A DNA stretch of 64,000 nt, taken from CBDIBC01 sp965276635 (GTDB taxonomy: Bacteria; Actinomycetota; Acidimicrobiia; Acidimicrobiales; Palsa-688). The stretch covers positions 1-64,000 of the forward strand of contig CBDIBC010000005.1 in assembly GCA_965276635.1 (NCBI GenBank). Reading direction: 5' to 3'. Within the stretch, counting starts at the first letter, position 1. Each line of letters begins with the position of its first letter. This document shows positions 33,098 through 40,377 of the stretch, piece after piece. The translations under genes and the position numbers were made by a program. Under the pieces are notes generated by a model. It was not told where the DNA came from. It saw only the letters and a program-made list of their open reading frames with translations, and did no database searches.

Positions 33098-33730
33098 TCA
33101 GGAGCCGCGACGCCCTCCTCGATATCGACGGCGGTTGTCCTCCACGATCGCCTCGCCGAGTCGAGCGGCGTCGGCATCGGTCGTAGGCCAATCCTCGATC
33201 TCGGCGCGCGCCCACCGAGCCCATCGCCGCGTGGCGGCATAGTGCTCGTGGTACAACCGCGCCGCCACGCCGTTGACGTGCATGCGACCGGCGCATCGGA
33301 GGCCACCGACGTCGTCGCCGTCGCCGACGAAGGCCTCGTGCAGCTGCTGGTTCTTGGCCCGGGCGTCACGATCAACGGCGTCGACAGCGGCCAGGAGGTC
33401 CGACTTCGTGTCGGAGAAGATCAACTTCAACGAGGCCTCGGACTCGAAGGTCGACGGGGTGGGCTCCTCCTGTAACCAGCGGGCCAGGGCGTCACGTCCG
33501 GATCGGCTGATCGAGTACACGGTTCGGCGGCGTCGCCCAGCTCGCTCCGCCCGGCTGGTGGCCAAGCCATGCTCGACCAGTGAGCTCGGTTCGGCATAAA
33601 TCCCGCTCTGCGCTCGTGGCCAGATGAAGCCCAAAGTTCCGTGCATCTGCTGGGTGAGTTCGTAGGCTGTCCGTTCTGTGATCGAGAGGAGTCCCAGGAG
33701 GGCATGGGACGTGGTGGTGAGACGCCGCAC
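33098..33730 (-). CDS. PadR-family transcriptional regulator
   Basis: A 210-residue protein. The N-terminal winged helix has HALLGLLSITERTAYELTQQ and the wing RRRRTVYSISRSGRDAL. The C-terminal helical domain (about 95-205) is of the Vir_act_alpha_C type used for dimerisation. The start is GTG 33730. It lies 61 bp upstream of the thiolase gene on the same strand and may regulate it or the divergent methyltransferase gene. Confidence 0.92.
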   Translation of the reverse strand: MRRLTTTSHALLGLLSITERTAYELTQQMHGTLGFIWPRAQSGIYAEPSSLVEHGLATSRAERAGRRRRTVYSISRSGRDALARWLQEEPTPSTFESEASLKLIFSDTKSDLLAAVDAVDRDARAKNQQLHEAFVGDGDDVGGLRCAGRMHVNGVAARLYHEHYAATRRWARWARAEIEDWPTTDADAARLGEAIVEDNRRRYRGGRRGS

Positions 33731-33859
33731 CCTTTACGTTGTAGTCGAGACCTGGACCACTTTCTCTCCTGCAAGTTGGACTTATAGGCCACAAACCGGT
33801 GAATACCGGGCCAATTCATTCAGGAAATTTGGCCGAACCTTGGATTCGGAGAGACTGCT

Positions 33860-34630
33860 GTGGTGGGCTGGGATCGTGTTTCGGTGACGCAGGTGCTCGA
33901 GAAGGCGGGCTGCGTCGCGGCCTCCGAGGAGGCCGACGAGCTCATCCATGCCGCCGGGGGTGACCCCGACGTGCTCGCCGAGCTGATGGCGCGACGGACC
34001 GGTGGGGAGCCCATCGCCTGGCTGACCGGCGCCGTCACGTTCTGTGGGATCCGGGTCTGCGTGAGCCCCGGCGTCTACGTCCCGCGATGGGAGACCGAGC
34101 TCCTGGCCCGGCGGGCCGCGGCGCTCCTCCCGCCCGCGGGAGTTGCCGTCGATCTCTGCACCGGATCGGGAGCGGTTGCCGTCGTGCTGACCGCCACCGA
34201 ACCCGCTGCTCGGGTCTGGGCCACCGAGATCGACCCCGCCGCTGCTCGCTGCGCTCGACGCAATGCCATCAAGGTGTGGGAAGGATTCCTGGACGATCCC
34301 TTGCCGAGCGTCCTGGAGCAGGACGTCGACGTGTTGACCGCGGTCGTGCCCTATGTGCCGACCGGCGCGCTCCGGCTCCTGCCGCGCGACGTCCTGGCGT
34401 TCGAGCCTCGGCTCGCTCTCGACGGCGGACCCGACGGCACGGACCTGCTCGCCGAGGTGGCGCGACGGAGCACTCGTTGGCTGCGACCTGGTGGGTGGTT
34501 GCTCCTGGAGTTGGGCGGTGACCAGGCCGAGCCGATGGGACATCTGCTCCACCGGCTCTGCTTCCAGAGCGTGGAGGTGATCAACGATGTGGACGGCGAC
34601 CCCCGTGCCATCTGCGCCCAGGCCAGTTGA
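33860..34630 (+). CDS. PrmC/HemK-related methyltransferase lacking the NPPY motif
   Basis: A 256-residue protein built like the release-factor glutamine methyltransferase PrmC. The helical N-terminal domain ends in GGEPIAWLTGAVTFCGIRV and VYVPRWETE. The SAM site is VDLCTGSGAVAV. Where PrmC has NPPY, this protein has VVPYVP, without the asparagine that positions the target amide. It corresponds to the PrmC-related paralogue group of actinobacteria. Glutamine methylation is therefore doubtful. The start is GTG 33860, after GGAGAG. Confidence 0.82.
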   Translation: MVGWDRVSVTQVLEKAGCVAASEEADELIHAAGGDPDVLAELMARRTGGEPIAWLTGAVTFCGIRVCVSPGVYVPRWETELLARRAAALLPPAGVAVDLCTGSGAVAVVLTATEPAARVWATEIDPAAARCARRNAIKVWEGFLDDPLPSVLEQDVDVLTAVVPYVPTGALRLLPRDVLAFEPRLALDGGPDGTDLLAEVARRSTRWLRPGGWLLLELGGDQAEPMGHLLHRLCFQSVEVINDVDGDPRAICAQAS

Positions 34631-34750
34631 GGAGTCCGTACCTGGCGGCCACGGCCAGGTCTGGAACGTCTCGGACGTGCACGTCGGTGCGGGCGGCCCG
34701 ATCCGACCGGCGAGGATATTGCCGCCCAGGACGGATCGTAGCCTCGGCCC

Positions 34751-35503
34751 ATGGAACTGGTCGGCCTGTGGCGCTATCCGGTGAAGTCGATGCAGGGCGA
34801 GCGACTGGATTCGGTGGAGATGGAGCCGGTCGGGGTGGCCGGGGACCGCCGCTACGGGGTGCGGGCCGACGCCTCCGGATGGATCCTGTCGGCCAAGCGG
34901 GAGGGTCGGCTCCTCGCCGCCCATTCCTCGAGCGGCGACCCGGTGCGAATATTGCTACCGACCGGCGTGTCCCTGCATGGACAAGGTCCGGCCACCGACG
35001 CCGCCCTCAGCGCGTGGCTCCAGCGACCGGTACGCCTGGTCCGAGCCAGCCACGAGGAGGTACCGACGTTCGAGAGCCAGGCTGACGACACGGACGACGA
35101 CTCGGCCAGCACCACCTGGCCGGGGCACCGCGGCGTCTTCGTGGACTCGAGCGCGGTGCATCTGCTCACCACCGCCAGCCTGCGGGCGGTGAGCGCCCAG
35201 CGCCCCGATCTCGACTGGCGCGTCGAGCGGTTCCGACCGAACCTGTTGGTCGACGCGGCCGGCGACGAACGCATCGAAGACGATTGGGTGGGACGGCGCT
35301 GTTCGGTCGGCGACGTTGAGCTGGAGATCGTGAAGCCCTGCCAGCGCTGCGTCATGATCACCCGCCGCCAGCCGGGTGGGTTCGATCGGCAGCTCGGTGT
35401 CCTCACCCACCTGGCCCGAACGGCGCACACCACCCTCGGCGTCCTGGCCCGGGTGACCCGCCCTGGACCGCTCGCAGTCGGTGCCCCCGTGTCGGTCGAT
35501 TGA
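34751..35503 (+). CDS. MOSC domain-containing protein (MOSC_N + MOSC)
   Basis: The 250-residue protein begins LVGLWRYPVKSMQGERL, the N-terminal beta-barrel signature, and ends with the MOSC core FRPNLLVD, then KPCQRCVMITRRQ with the conserved cysteine. MOSC proteins handle the molybdenum cofactor or sulfur, or act as mARC-like reductases. A 120-bp spacer separates it from the methyltransferase gene. Confidence 0.93.
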   Translation: MELVGLWRYPVKSMQGERLDSVEMEPVGVAGDRRYGVRADASGWILSAKREGRLLAAHSSSGDPVRILLPTGVSLHGQGPATDAALSAWLQRPVRLVRASHEEVPTFESQADDTDDDSASTTWPGHRGVFVDSSAVHLLTTASLRAVSAQRPDLDWRVERFRPNLLVDAAGDERIEDDWVGRRCSVGDVELEIVKPCQRCVMITRRQPGGFDRQLGVLTHLARTAHTTLGVLARVTRPGPLAVGAPVSVD

Positions 35504-35593
35504 GCTGTGGGAACGGGCAGGATAGGACAGGCACGGTGCTGGCGGCATCGGGCGGGTGAGCGATACCCGGTCTGGCCAAAAGACGCAACGAAG

Positions 35594-35992
35594 TCATCCT
35601 GGCATCTCTACGGCAAGGCCGAGTTCTCTGGCCGCCTCTGCCATGCGCCGGTCGTAGGTGACCACAGCCCGCAGCTCCTTCCCGACGACCTGGGCGGCGG
35701 CCAGATGGATCGCATCGAGGCTTCGTAGCGGGACGTTCGGGGCCAACGTCGCGGCGCGATCGAGCAACTCGGTGGTCAACATGACCTGGTCGAGGCGAGC
35801 GAGTTGGCGACGTGCCTGTTCGAGGGCCGGCGGCCCACCGGCGAAGACAGCTCGGACCACCTCGACACGGGCCAGCGCGCTGGTCACGACCTGGTCCGCC
35901 CGGCGACGACGCAGGAACCTTCGCAGCGCTTCGGACTCGGCTTCTCGTTGGACCAGCTTCACCAGCGCAGAGGAGTCCAGATACAGCCTCAC
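35594..35992 (-). CDS. vapC: VapC-type PIN-domain toxin
   Basis: A 132-residue PIN-domain RNase. Acidic active-site residues are D6 in YLDSSALVK, the glutamate in ARVEVVRA, and SLDAIHLAAA with a further aspartate in TYDRR. The GTG start at 35992 overlaps the antitoxin stop (GTGA). VapC toxins cut tRNA or rRNA and are neutralised by the cognate antitoxin. Confidence 0.93.
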   Translation of the reverse strand: MRLYLDSSALVKLVQREAESEALRRFLRRRRADQVVTSALARVEVVRAVFAGGPPALEQARRQLARLDQVMLTTELLDRAATLAPNVPLRSLDAIHLAAAQVVGKELRAVVTYDRRMAEAARELGLAVEMPG

Positions 35993-36255
35993 CCGCCGTC
36001 GTCGCGCATCGCCGCCAGCCGGGTCGAGGCGTCGACGCCGTAGTCGCCCGGCGCGTCGTCGACAATGTCGCCCTCCCCGACAGCGGCGACGACCTGACCG
36101 CTTGCGATCATGTCCTGCCAACCGTCCCTCTGGGTGGGCACGAGCAGGGCGACTGGACGACCTCGATCGGTCACCTCGATCGTCTCACCACTCGCCACCC
36201 GGGCGAGGTACCGACTGGCATGCTGGCGCAGCTCCCGCACCCCGATCCGCTCCAT
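35989..36255 (-). CDS. vapB: VapB antitoxin, Phd/YefM family
   Basis: An 88-residue antitoxin. The N-terminal DNA-binding domain MERIGVRELRQHASRYLARV, then GETIEVTDRGRPVALLVP, is characteristic of Phd/YefM antitoxins. The C-terminal 30 residues are acidic and would bind the toxin. ATG 36255 lies inside a perfect 31-bp palindrome (36250-36280); an upstream in-frame start would read through the operator and is unlikely. Binding there would give autorepression. Confidence 0.92.
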   Translation of the reverse strand: MERIGVRELRQHASRYLARVASGETIEVTDRGRPVALLVPTQRDGWQDMIASGQVVAAVGEGDIVDDAPGDYGVDASTRLAAMRDDGG

Positions 36256-36280
36256 GGTGCTACAATGTAGCACCATGGAG
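36250..36280. promoter_or_regulatory. 31-bp perfect palindrome overlapping the vapB start codon
   Basis: Two 15-bp arms, CTCCATGGTGCTACA and its exact complement, flank a single centre base at 36265. The vapB ATG is inside the left arm. On the vapB strand TACATT stands 8 nt before the ATG, a plausible -10 element, so the mRNA would be leaderless with operator, promoter and start codon superimposed. Confidence 0.8.
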
Positions 36281-36309
36281 CGGCGGACCCGGGACGCTTC
36301 ACCAGCCGA

Positions 36310-36765
36310 CTACAGCGGAAACGGCGGGAGCGGTGAGCCGGTCTCGAGCACGCTCTTGAGGCTACTGAGATAGTAGAACCAGCCTTGAATGCTGGCCGCG
36401 GTCTTTGGGGCGTGCTCGAGGCGGTCATGGATCACGGTCACCTTGCAGAACTCCCCGGGCAGCTCTTCGATCTCCCAGGTCACGCGGCTCTCACCCTCGG
36501 CGGCCATCTCGTTGTCATAGAGGCTGCGCCAGGTGTGGACGAGACGTTTCGGCGGGTCGACCTCGAGGATCTCGTTGTCGCCCCAGACCCGTTCGCCGTC
36601 CGGTGAGCTGGTGCGCACCCGGTTGCCCGCCTCGTAGGTGCCCTCGACGCGGGCGCCTTGGAAGAAACGCGACACACCCTCCGGCGTGGCGATCGTCTCC
36701 CACACCCGCTCGGCGGTGTCGCTGATGTAGATCTGGAATACCTGCGTGGTCGCGGCGACGGTCAT
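36310..36765 (-). CDS. SRPBCC / AHSA1-like domain protein
   Basis: The 151-residue protein has the START-like fold pattern QVFQIYISDTAERVWETI, DGERVWGDNEILEVDPPKRL and WEIEELPGEFCKVTVIHDRL. Such proteins bind hydrophobic ligands. It is coupled by an ATGA overlap to the ArsR-type regulator upstream. ArsR-SRPBCC pairs are common in actinobacteria. Confidence 0.92.
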   Translation of the reverse strand: MTVAATTQVFQIYISDTAERVWETIATPEGVSRFFQGARVEGTYEAGNRVRTSSPDGERVWGDNEILEVDPPKRLVHTWRSLYDNEMAAEGESRVTWEIEELPGEFCKVTVIHDRLEHAPKTAASIQGWFYYLSSLKSVLETGSPLPPFPL

Positions 36766-37091
36766 GTGTCCTCCTCCAGGTGATCTTTCAGGTCGAGCAG
36801 TGCGCTCGCCTGCTGGTCGCGGTACTTATCGATCCAGCGCCGCGCGATCGCCGCGATCGGCACCGGGTTCAGGAAGTGGTACTTGTGCCTGCCCTGCTTG
36901 CGGGTGACGACGAGGCCAGCCTGTTCAAGGACGCCGAGGTGCTTCATCACGCCGAAGCGCGTGAGGTCAGGCACCTCGGCCTCCAGCTCCACGAGCGTGC
37001 GGCCGTCGCGCTCGAAGAGCCGGTCGAGGAGCAGCCGCCGAGTGGGGTCGGCCAGCGCCCGGAACACCAGGTCGTCGTTTCCCACGACCAC
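36762..37091 (-). CDS. ArsR-family winged-helix regulator
   Basis: A 109-residue regulator with VFRALADPTRRLLLDRLFE, the recognition helix region TRFGVMKHLGVLEQAGLV and the wing TRKQGRHKYHFLNP. It carries no obvious metal-binding cysteines, so it is the SRPBCC-associated kind and not a metal sensor. The start is GTG 37091. Promoter sequence was not resolved. Confidence 0.93.
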   Translation of the reverse strand: MVVGNDDLVFRALADPTRRLLLDRLFERDGRTLVELEAEVPDLTRFGVMKHLGVLEQAGLVVTRKQGRHKYHFLNPVPIAAIARRWIDKYRDQQASALLDLKDHLEEDT

Positions 37092-37556
37092 AGATTAGGT
37101 GATGACTTCGTCACGTGTCAATACAGTCACCTGTATCCACCGTTCAGTGAAGGCAGCGCACCTGCGCCGGGCCATCGACAAGTAGTGGAGTCGTTCGCTC
37201 GGACGCGGCCGCTACGATCCAGCTTGGCCCGGCTATCCGACGTGTTGATGGACCGGATCGTCGCCGCCTGTGCGGGGCCGAGGTGCGTGAGGTCGGCTGA
37301 GGCACCGGTGTCGCGAGACCACAAACCTCGCGCTGGGCAAAGCCTCGAATGTCCAGGTCCACGACCGAGTGGTCGCGCGCAACACCGCCGAGACACTGTC
37401 GAGGAGATCAACCAGATACTCGCCAGCCGCCAGGCCACCCTGAAGCTCAGTCGGCCCCGGACACCTCCCACAAGGACGACCTTGCGTTCGTCGGCGTCCG
37501 ATCCGGGCCCGACTAGGCCTCTCACACCGCTTTGGTCGGTGTTGTGATTGACACGA
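37092..37556. other. Intergenic stretch between ArsR gene and tRNA-Val
   Basis: No frame here yields a convincing protein in either direction, and no repeat of note was seen. It lies next to a tRNA gene, a common integration point, but no integrase or tRNA duplicate is present. Confidence 0.45.
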
Positions 37557-37633
37557 TGGTGGGCGCTGAGGGACTCGAACCCCCGACCACCGCCTTGTAA
37601 GGGCGGCGCTCTGACCAGCTGAGCTAAGCGCCC
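37557..37633 (-). tRNA. tRNA-Val (anticodon UAC), CCA encoded
   Basis: The minus strand folds into a full cloverleaf. The acceptor GGGCGCT pairs with AGCGCCC, the D-arm is present (TAGCTCAG), the anticodon stem CCGCC/GGCGG encloses CTTACAA with anticodon TAC, and the T-loop is TTCGAGT. The discriminator A is followed by an encoded CCA. It reads GUA. Confidence 0.95.
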
Positions 37634-37750
37634 CGTTGCCGAGCGGGATCGCACGCTACCAGCGCCGGCCGGCCGGTCGGACGCCCCGCCGGACGCCCGG
37701 TGCGAAGGAGGTCGCACCGGCCGTCTGGCCGGGTCCACCCGCCTGAGCTG

Positions 37751-38071
37751 TCAGGCAGTGAGCTGGATGTCGGGCGCCGGGTTCTTCCGCGGCCGACCAC
37801 GTCTGCGCTTCTGCGGGAGGATCTTGCCGTTGACGAAGAGCTGGCCGCCCCACACGCCCCACGGCTCCCGGCGGTCGATGGCACGTTCCAGGCAGGCGTC
37901 GATCACCGGGCACGTCGCACAGATCTGCTTGGCCCGGGCGATGTCGGGGATCTGGTCGGAGAAAAACAACCTCGTCACCATCCCCGACTCCTCCCGGCAG
38001 CGCGCGCCGGTCCAGTCCTCGTCGGGGTCGAGCGCCCCGATCAGCTCCTCAATCAGTTCGTAGGCGAACAT
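37751..38071 (-). CDS. whiB7: WhiB-family iron-sulfur regulator with AT-hook, WhiB7-like
   Basis: A 106-residue WhiB protein. Cluster cysteines are C25, C51, C54 and C60 (CATCPVIDAC), the turn motif is GVWGG at 72-76 and the C-terminal AT-hook RGRPRKN is at 91-97. AT-hook plus EPWGVWGGxxF is the WhiB7 arrangement, where the protein binds AT-rich DNA just upstream of -35 boxes together with the primary sigma factor and activates drug-resistance genes. The N-terminal half is less typical, so the subfamily call is not certain. ATG 38071 starts the conserved fold. The 385-nt leader contains an apparent attenuator (separate entries). Confidence 0.85.
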   Translation of the reverse strand: MFAYELIEELIGALDPDEDWTGARCREESGMVTRLFFSDQIPDIARAKQICATCPVIDACLERAIDRREPWGVWGGQLFVNGKILPQKRRRGRPRKNPAPDIQLTA

Positions 38072-38137
38072 CTCGCCGTTCCCTTTCGTTCGGTGGGTGT
38101 CGTGTGTTGCGCGGCTGCAGGTCGGTCGAGAAACAAA

Positions 38138-38166
38138 AAGGCCGCCGGGAGAATCCCGGCGGCCTT
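38138..38166 (-). terminator. Intrinsic terminator within the whiB leader (attenuator)
   Basis: Transcribed on the minus strand, a perfect 13-bp stem (AAGGCCGCCGGGA and its complement) with a 3-nt loop is followed by a T-rich tail (TTTGTTT after the stem's own TT). It lies 66 nt upstream of the whiB start codon and would stop transcription before the gene. Confidence 0.88.
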
Positions 38167-38230
38167 CGAGCCCTGCGATCGGTGATGCATCTGGTCTACC
38201 CAGATCTCCCGTCCGGAGGGCTCGAAGGCC
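38161..38230 (-). promoter_or_regulatory. Antiterminator pairing in the whiB leader
   Basis: GGCCTTCGAGCCCT (coding strand, from 38230 to 38217) is perfectly complementary to AGGGCTCGAAGGCC (38174 to 38161), 14 bp. The second arm shares six bases (38161-38166) with the terminator stem, so the two structures exclude each other. The first arm lies inside the upstream ORF, near codons 55-59. A further 7-bp pairing (38227-38233 with 38253-38259) could in turn hide the first arm. Confidence 0.75.
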
Positions 38231-38393
38231 ATGCGTTCGTGCCGGTGACAGCCATGGCCTTGATGCGGTGTCCTGCGGCCGACGCGAACGTCGCGTCGCG
38301 AACTGCGCCGCTGGTGATGCCGCAGATCGGCGTGGCGGCCCCACCGAAGGGACCCGCGGCGAGCTCGAGCTGCGTCGTGATGACCGTCTTCAT
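38196..38393 (-). CDS. Upstream ORF (leader peptide candidate) of whiB
   Basis: A 65-codon frame starts with ATG 38393, preceded by AGGAGGG at a 7-nt spacing, one of the best Shine-Dalgarno sequences in the window. The product (starting MKTVITTQLELAAGPFGG) matches nothing I know and has ordinary small-residue composition. Its stop lies 29 nt before the terminator stem and its last codons contain the antiterminator arm. Translation would thus influence which hairpin forms, as in whiB7 attenuation. It could instead be an unrelated small gene. Confidence 0.65.
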   Translation of the reverse strand: MKTVITTQLELAAGPFGGAATPICGITSGAVRDATFASAAGHRIKAMAVTGTNAWPSSPPDGRSG

Positions 38394-38462
38394 GTCGCAG
38401 CCCTCCTCTCAGGTCCCCGTGCGCCCGGGCCAGACCGGGCGCAGTCGATTCGTGCGCTGCCC

Positions 38463-38499
38463 ATCCAACATCCGTGGTCAGGGTCCGTCAACTGATTTT
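38463..38499 (-). promoter_or_regulatory. Putative WhiB7-type autoregulated promoter
   Basis: On the minus strand, TTGACG (38491-38486) is a good -35, with TTGGAT (38468-38463) as a weak -10 at 17-bp spacing. AAAAT lies 3 bp upstream of the -35, where WhiB7 AT-hooks bind in known targets. It sits about 70 bp before the upstream ORF start. Confidence 0.55.
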
Positions 38500-38561
38500 C
38501 CGCCATCCCGCTCGCACGTGACACTCCCAGCAGGGCGCGCCCAGCACATCGGCCCAGCACG

Positions 38562-39308
38562 TCAGCCCAACCGCGACCGGGCGACCAGGGCCTCGGCAAG
38601 CAACGCAGGCGTGGCCGCCGCCACCGGCGTGCGCCGGGGCCCGAACTCGCGGACGACGAGGTCGGCGCCGCTCGCCTCCACCACGTGGGCCCCGGCCTCC
38701 TGGCAGATCAACATGCCGCCGAGATAGTCCCACGGGGCCAACGGGTGGCCGCTGCAGTCGATGAAGGCGTCCAACGACCCGCAGGCGACGGCGCACAGGT
38801 CGAGCGCGGCGGCGCCGAGGGAGCGGTACTGCGACCAGCCCAGGTAGGTGCGGGGGTAGCCGGAGAAGGCGACGATGGCCCGATCCAGCGTCTGGCAGTC
38901 CGATGGCCGGATGATGGCACCGTCGCGGCGGGCGCCCCCGCCGCGAGTCGCCTCGAACGTCGTCCCCGTCGCCTGGTTCACCACCACCGCGGCCAGTGGG
39001 CCGTCGGCGTCGAGGGCGCAGGCGCTGGTCGCCCACCACGGCAGACGGCGCGATGCGTTGGTGGAGCCGTCGACCGGGTCGAGGACGACGACGACCTCAC
39101 GCGCCGCGTGGTGCACGCCGGACTCCTCGGAGATCACCCCGAAGCCGGCGGCCTCGAATACGGCCAATGCCGCCTCGTCGGCGACCAGATCGCTGCGGTA
39201 CTGGCCCTCTCGGGTACCGGCCAGGCCCCAATCGTCCAGGCCATCCAGGGCGGCACGGACGTCCCGGGCGGCGGTGTGGAGCACATCGAGCACATCCGTG
39301 GCCGTCAC
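38562..39308 (-). CDS. Inositol monophosphatase family protein
   Basis: A 248-residue phosphatase. The metal sites are ISEESG, LDPVDGSTNASR and APWDYLGGMLI, characteristic of the IMPase/FBPase/CysQ superfamily. The substrate cannot be read. The start is GTG 39308; the longer open frame upstream overlaps the divergent GNAT gene. Only 15 bp separate the two divergent starts. Confidence 0.92.
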   Translation of the reverse strand: MTATDVLDVLHTAARDVRAALDGLDDWGLAGTREGQYRSDLVADEAALAVFEAAGFGVISEESGVHHAAREVVVVLDPVDGSTNASRRLPWWATSACALDADGPLAAVVVNQATGTTFEATRGGGARRDGAIIRPSDCQTLDRAIVAFSGYPRTYLGWSQYRSLGAAALDLCAVACGSLDAFIDCSGHPLAPWDYLGGMLICQEAGAHVVEASGADLVVREFGPRRTPVAAATPALLAEALVARSRLG

Positions 39309-39323
39309 CCTTCGGACGGTACC

Positions 39324-39803
39324 GTGCAGGTCGTGCCCGTGCGAACCGCCCGCCCCGGCGACCTCGACGAGATCTGCGCGCTGATCGTCGAGCTGGCTGC
39401 GTTCGAAGAGTCCGGCGCCGAGGTGGCATTCGACCGGGATGCGATCGGCCACCACCTGTTCGGGGCGTCGCCCGCAGCCCGGGTGCTGCTCGCGTCGCCC
39501 GCCGACGGGCCCGACGTGGTGGCCGGCATGGCCCTGTGGTTCCCGACGTTCTCCACGTGGGTCGGGCGCCCGGGCGTGTGGCTGGAGGATCTCTTCGTGC
39601 GACCGCAGTTCCGCCGTCAGGGCCTGGCCGCGGAGCTGCTCAAGGAGCTGGGCCGTCTGACCGAGGGGCGGGTGGAGTGGGCCGTGTTGGACTGGAACCG
39701 CGACGCCATCACCTTCTACGACGGCCTCGGCGCCCGACCGGTGCCGGGCTGGACGCGCTACCGATGGGTGCCCGAGCCCGGTACCGGCGGCCCGGCCGAC
39801 TAG
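39324..39803 (+). CDS. GNAT-family N-acetyltransferase (diamine acetyltransferase-like)
   Basis: A 159-residue GNAT protein with VRTARPGDLDEICALIVELA, WLEDLFVRPQFRRQGLAAEL (the acetyl-CoA loop RxxGLA) and DWNRDAITFYDGLGARPV. The EDLFVxPxxRxxG pattern with WNxxAxxFY is shared with spermidine/diamine acetyltransferases. GTG 39324, 39333 or 39339 may be the start. The spacing to the divergent IMPase gene implies a very short or no leader. Confidence 0.9.
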   Translation: MQVVPVRTARPGDLDEICALIVELAAFEESGAEVAFDRDAIGHHLFGASPAARVLLASPADGPDVVAGMALWFPTFSTWVGRPGVWLEDLFVRPQFRRQGLAAELLKELGRLTEGRVEWAVLDWNRDAITFYDGLGARPVPGWTRYRWVPEPGTGGPAD

Positions 39804-39810
39804 GATCTGG

Positions 39811-40377
39811 GTGGTGGCGGTCATCGACGTTGCCGGTTACGTGGCCGAGCTCAAGGATCACGCCGTGGACCACGGCTTCCACGTGCACGACGAGCGGCAC
39901 CTGGTCGAGACGTACTCGCTGAGCCAGGTGTGGGAGGTCGACCTCCACCCCGAAGAAGGCTGCGAAGGCCCGCTCGACCTGCACCTGACGCTCGAGGTCG
40001 ACGCTCGCGTGCTCCTGGCCTTCGAGGACGCAGTGGTCGACCTGCCCGATGGCACGGATCCGCCCGACACCTTCCACTTCCCGCTGACCTTCACGTGGGG
40101 CCTGCCGCCGCTGCCCCAGGGGCCGGACCTGCTGCGTCTCGCCATCGACCTGGCCGGGATCGGCGGGATGGAGCTGCCGCTCGAGTCGTCGGCCATCGAC
40201 AGCTATGCGTCGGCGACGGACCCGGCGGAGCGGCGCATCACCATCGTGGCCCGCCAGCAGGTGTCGCTCACCCGCATCCTCGGCGGTGACGAGCTGCTCT
40301 GCGACACGTTCGACCGGGCCCTGGCCGTCAGTCAGTACCTGCTGACCCACGCGCCGGTGTGGCTCAGCGACCGCTGA
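39811..40377 (+). CDS. Conserved-looking hypothetical protein, family not recognised
   Basis: A 188-residue acidic soluble protein with no signal peptide, membrane helix or known motif. Recognisable blocks are YSLSQVWEVDLHPEEGCEGP, a beta-rich middle, and a C-terminal ITIVARQQVSLTRILGGDEL. It starts 7 nt after the GNAT stop and is co-directional, so it is probably co-transcribed with it. Codon composition is normal for the region. I cannot assign a function. Confidence 0.75.
   Translation: MVAVIDVAGYVAELKDHAVDHGFHVHDERHLVETYSLSQVWEVDLHPEEGCEGPLDLHLTLEVDARVLLAFEDAVVDLPDGTDPPDTFHFPLTFTWGLPPLPQGPDLLRLAIDLAGIGGMELPLESSAIDSYASATDPAERRITIVARQQVSLTRILGGDELLCDTFDRALAVSQYLLTHAPVWLSDR

Noticed and set aside
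36275..36373. Short plus-strand ORF starting at the mirror ATG of the vapB palindrome
   Set aside because: The ATG arises from palindrome symmetry; no ribosome binding site or domain supports a gene.
37092..37633. Integrated element at tRNA-Val
   Set aside because: No integrase, no duplicated tRNA end and no change in gene type on either side were found.
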